Both the position numbers and the translations under genes were made by a program. The notes beneath the pieces are model-generated. The model was given only the letters and a program-made list of their open reading frames with translations, did no database searches and had not been told where the DNA came from. Positions 53,904-55,873 of a DNA stretch of 55,873 bases are shown here, one piece after another. The first letter of the stretch is position 1. Each line of letters starts with the position of its first letter. The stretch comes from Nitrospirota bacterium (lineage in GTDB: Bacteria > Nitrospirota > UBA9217), in the NCBI GenBank assembly GCA_020052615.1, contig JAGVOT010000123.1, positions 32,174 to 88,046 of the forward strand. Direction: 5' to 3'.

Positions 53904-54272
53904 ATGACCGTCTGGGAAAAAACGCTGATCAACCTTCAAAAAGGCCACGGCAAACTGATGTCCTTTGCCGCCAACGCTTCCGAACGCATCAAGGCTGAGA
54001 TCACCATCGTCCGGCTCAGGATGCAGATCGATGACGTGCGGAAAACGATCGGCGATCACCATCGCTCAATAGGCGGGAAGCTCCTGGAGATGAAGGATGC
54101 CGACGCGCTCCCCCCGTCCTTTGATCTTTTTTTCACGAATGCCGAGATAGCCACACACCTGGAGAAGATCGAACGGGGGCAGAAGGATCTGGAGATACTC
54201 CTCGATGAACTTCGGCATGAAACAGACGCGCTCAAGACGGTGTCGGTCCCTGATGAGGAGAGGTCTGCATGA
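53904..54272 (+). CDS. unrecognised helical (coiled-coil) protein upstream of pilD
   Basis: 122 residues, no signal peptide or membrane helix, mostly charged amphipathic helix (SERIKAEITIVRLRMQID and later LEKIERGQKDLEILLDELRH), suggesting a coiled coil. I do not recognise a family. Its stop overlaps the ATG of the prepilin peptidase gene (ATGA), so it is coupled to it and may belong to the pilus system; this is inference from position only. Confidence 0.6.
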   Translation: MTVWEKTLINLQKGHGKLMSFAANASERIKAEITIVRLRMQIDDVRKTIGDHHRSIGGKLLEMKDADALPPSFDLFFTNAEIATHLEKIERGQKDLEILLDELRHETDALKTVSVPDEERSA

Positions 54273-55096
54273 TCCTTGGCATCGTCCTTCTTTTCGGGCT
54301 CATTGTCGGCAGTTTTTTGAACGTTTGCATAGCGCGGATCCCTCACGAAACGTCAATTATCAGTCCTCCTTCCCATTGTCCGCGCTGCAAGACGCCGATA
54401 CGCTGGTACGACAATATTCCTCTGATCAGCTATGCCGTCCTCCGGGGCAGGTGCCGGACGTGCGGACAGCATATTTCCTGGCGCTACCCGTTCGTGGAAC
54501 TGATGAACGGGCTGCTCTATCTCTGGGCGATCGCGGAGTTCGGCCTTACCGGCGAGGCGTTCCTGATAATGGCGTTGTGCTCATCCCTCGTGGTCATCAC
54601 GTTCATTGACCTTGATCATCAGATCATTCCTGACGTCATCACCTTTCCCGGCATGGTGATAGGTCTTGTTGTTGCCCCATTCTTCATGTCCACCCTCGCG
54701 GTACCACTGCCATTCGGCCTGGGCAGCGTTCTTCCGCCTCTGGGGCAGTATGGTACGGCGTTCCTGAATGCTTTCATCGGCCTTCTTCTCGGCGGCGCGC
54801 CGCTTTATCTCATAGGATTGCTCTGGGAGAAGCTTCGGAAGGTCGAGGCCATGGGCGGTGGCGACGTTAAGTACATGGCCATGGTCGGAAGCTTTCTGGG
54901 GTGGAAAGCCGCCTTTCTGACCATCATGCTCGGTGCGATCTCCGGATCGATCGTAGGCGTTGCGCTCATCGCGCTCAAGAAACACCAGGCTGACAAGGTC
55001 ATCCCCTTCGGACCGTTCCTGGCATTCGGTACGCTCCTGACCCTCTTCCTGGGTTCCGAGATCATTTCGTGGTATCTTGATCTTATCAGCATATGA
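54269..55096 (+). CDS. pilD: type IV prepilin peptidase
   Basis: 275 residues with about eight membrane helices. The N-terminal zinc-binding pair (CPRCKTPIRWYDNIPLISY...GRCRTCG) and the catalytic aspartates in FIDLDHQIIPDVIT and GGGDVKYMAM are intact. It cleaves and N-methylates type IV pilins and pseudopilins at the inner membrane. It overlaps both neighbours by four bases. Confidence 0.96.
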   Translation: MILGIVLLFGLIVGSFLNVCIARIPHETSIISPPSHCPRCKTPIRWYDNIPLISYAVLRGRCRTCGQHISWRYPFVELMNGLLYLWAIAEFGLTGEAFLIMALCSSLVVITFIDLDHQIIPDVITFPGMVIGLVVAPFFMSTLAVPLPFGLGSVLPPLGQYGTAFLNAFIGLLLGGAPLYLIGLLWEKLRKVEAMGGGDVKYMAMVGSFLGWKAAFLTIMLGAISGSIVGVALIALKKHQADKVIPFGPFLAFGTLLTLFLGSEIISWYLDLISI

Positions 55097-55873
55097 TGGA
55101 GAAAGTCCTTTCCATACTGATCCCCGGGGTCCTGGTGGTGGCGGTAGGTTCGTTCGTCATCTGGGGGATGATGAGGCGCTATCGACGTGAATTGGGACTG
55201 AAGCAGGAGGAGCAGGAAAAGACCCAGAGCGTCAGCTTCATCATCGGAGCGTTCCAGGACGTTACCCGGCAGCTCAAGGAAAAGGAAAAGGAACTCGAAC
55301 GCCTCAGATCCCTTGCCGAACAGCGTGCCGAGAACGTCGAAAGCTATACGGAAAATATACTCCAGTGCGTCACGAGCGGCGTCGTTACCTTCGACGGGAA
55401 CGGTCTTTGCGCCACGATGAACCGGGCCGCCGAGGAGATCCTTGGCCTGGAGCGTGCGAAGGCCCGGGGGAGGACCTGCAGGGAGATATTTGGCGAAGGA
55501 GATATCTGCAGGCTTGTTCAGGATACGCTGCAGAAGAGAATGCCTTCACGGAGGATGGAAACCGAACATGTGCGGCAGAACGTTCGCATCTGGCTCGGAT
55601 TCAACACAGCGCTTCTCATGGACCGTCAGGGGAAAAGCCTCGGCGTCATCCTGTCCTTTTCCGATCTGACCGAAGTGAAGCAGCTGCAGGAGCAGATGGA
55701 GCTCAGGGAAAGGCTCACGGCCCTCGGGGAGATGTCGGCAGGCATAGCCCACGAGCTCAGGAATCCGATGGCGGTCATCGCAGGCTACCTGAACCTGCTG
55801 GCGAAGAAACAGGACAGCGCCGGGCAGGCGGTCATCCGGGATGTTCTTGAGGAGATCAGCGGTATGAACCGTA
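55093..55873 (+). CDS. PAS-domain sensor histidine kinase, PilS/NtrB-like (partial, runs off the window)
   Basis: An open frame from ATG 55093 (overlapping the pilD stop; second ATG at 55096) to the window end. One N-terminal membrane helix (about 8-27), a coiled-coil linker, a PAS domain (about 95-205, LQCVTSGVVTFDGNGLCATMN onward), then HisKA with phospho-acceptor His220 in GIAHELRNPMAV. The ATPase domain lies outside. The RLTALGEMSAGIAHELRNP style is that of NtrB/PilS/ZraS kinases, which normally work with sigma-54 activators. The position after pilD suggests PilS. Confidence 0.85.
   Translation, partial: MMEKVLSILIPGVLVVAVGSFVIWGMMRRYRRELGLKQEEQEKTQSVSFIIGAFQDVTRQLKEKEKELERLRSLAEQRAENVESYTENILQCVTSGVVTFDGNGLCATMNRAAEEILGLERAKARGRTCREIFGEGDICRLVQDTLQKRMPSRRMETEHVRQNVRIWLGFNTALLMDRQGKSLGVILSFSDLTEVKQLQEQMELRERLTALGEMSAGIAHELRNPMAVIAGYLNLLAKKQDSAGQAVIRDVLEEISGMNR

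Overview
The window is a contiguous piece of a Gram-negative, anaerobic or microaerophilic bacterial chromosome. G+C looks moderately high by eye; I did not compute it. Clues are a TonB-dependent outer-membrane receptor, Tat-exported periplasmic hydrogenase subunits, a Geobacter/Nitrospirota-style RpoS-like sigma factor, a hyb-type hydrogenase operon in the order small subunit-HybA-HybB-large subunit-protease, and HD-GYP/HEAT proteins. I would place it in Nitrospirota or a Desulfobacterota-like lineage, but the sequence alone does not settle this.

Layout. 1-4070: end of ribH, nusB, a stand-alone leucyl-aminopeptidase N-domain, purB, purF, then tRNA-Phe on the minus strand. 4270-10021: a HEAT-repeat protein and an HD-GYP protein that share an N-terminal domain, a rhomboid protease, and a zinc-ribbon/receiver protein. 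10018-14853: tRNA-Pro, an RpoS-like sigma factor, tRNA-Arg, tRNA-Val, and the classical thrS-infC-rpmI-rplT operon. 14854-19984: an exported amidase, prfB with its programmed frameshift, and a membrane histidine kinase. 20175-26740: a B12 uptake regulon with cobalamin riboswitches, btuFCD, a DUF71 PP-loop protein, a further cobalamin riboswitch, btuB and a tonB-like gene. 26780-34053: yacG, a zinc-finger membrane protein, metK, and two consecutive ahcY genes, the first behind an SAH riboswitch and followed by its own terminator, then an EamA transporter. 34161-46102: a small cytochrome c, a complete membrane-bound uptake [NiFe]-hydrogenase operon and all its maturation genes (a hypC-hypA fusion, hypB, hypF, hypD, hypE). 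46156-55873: nucleoside transporter, two unknown membrane proteins, a c-di-GMP-type riboswitch in front of a CBS-domain gene, a CAP-domain protein, rpmB, recG, and a pilD-pilS type-IV-pilus segment that runs off the window.

Most notable observation: the hydrogenase large subunit is interrupted by an in-frame UGA at 38344-38346, exactly where the second cysteine of the N-terminal L1 motif (RxCGxC) belongs. A 9-bp hairpin that satisfies the general rules for a bacterial SECIS begins 14 nt later. This predicts selenocysteine at the position of the cysteine that bridges Ni and Fe, whereas in characterised [NiFeSe] hydrogenases it replaces a terminal Ni ligand in the C-terminal L2 motif; here L2 keeps both cysteines.

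Other structure not explained by genes includes degenerate heptanucleotide (period-7) tandem arrays. They occur at several unlinked sites with a different word each time: between genes, inside a peripheral stem of a cobalamin riboswitch, and in frame inside btuF and hypF.
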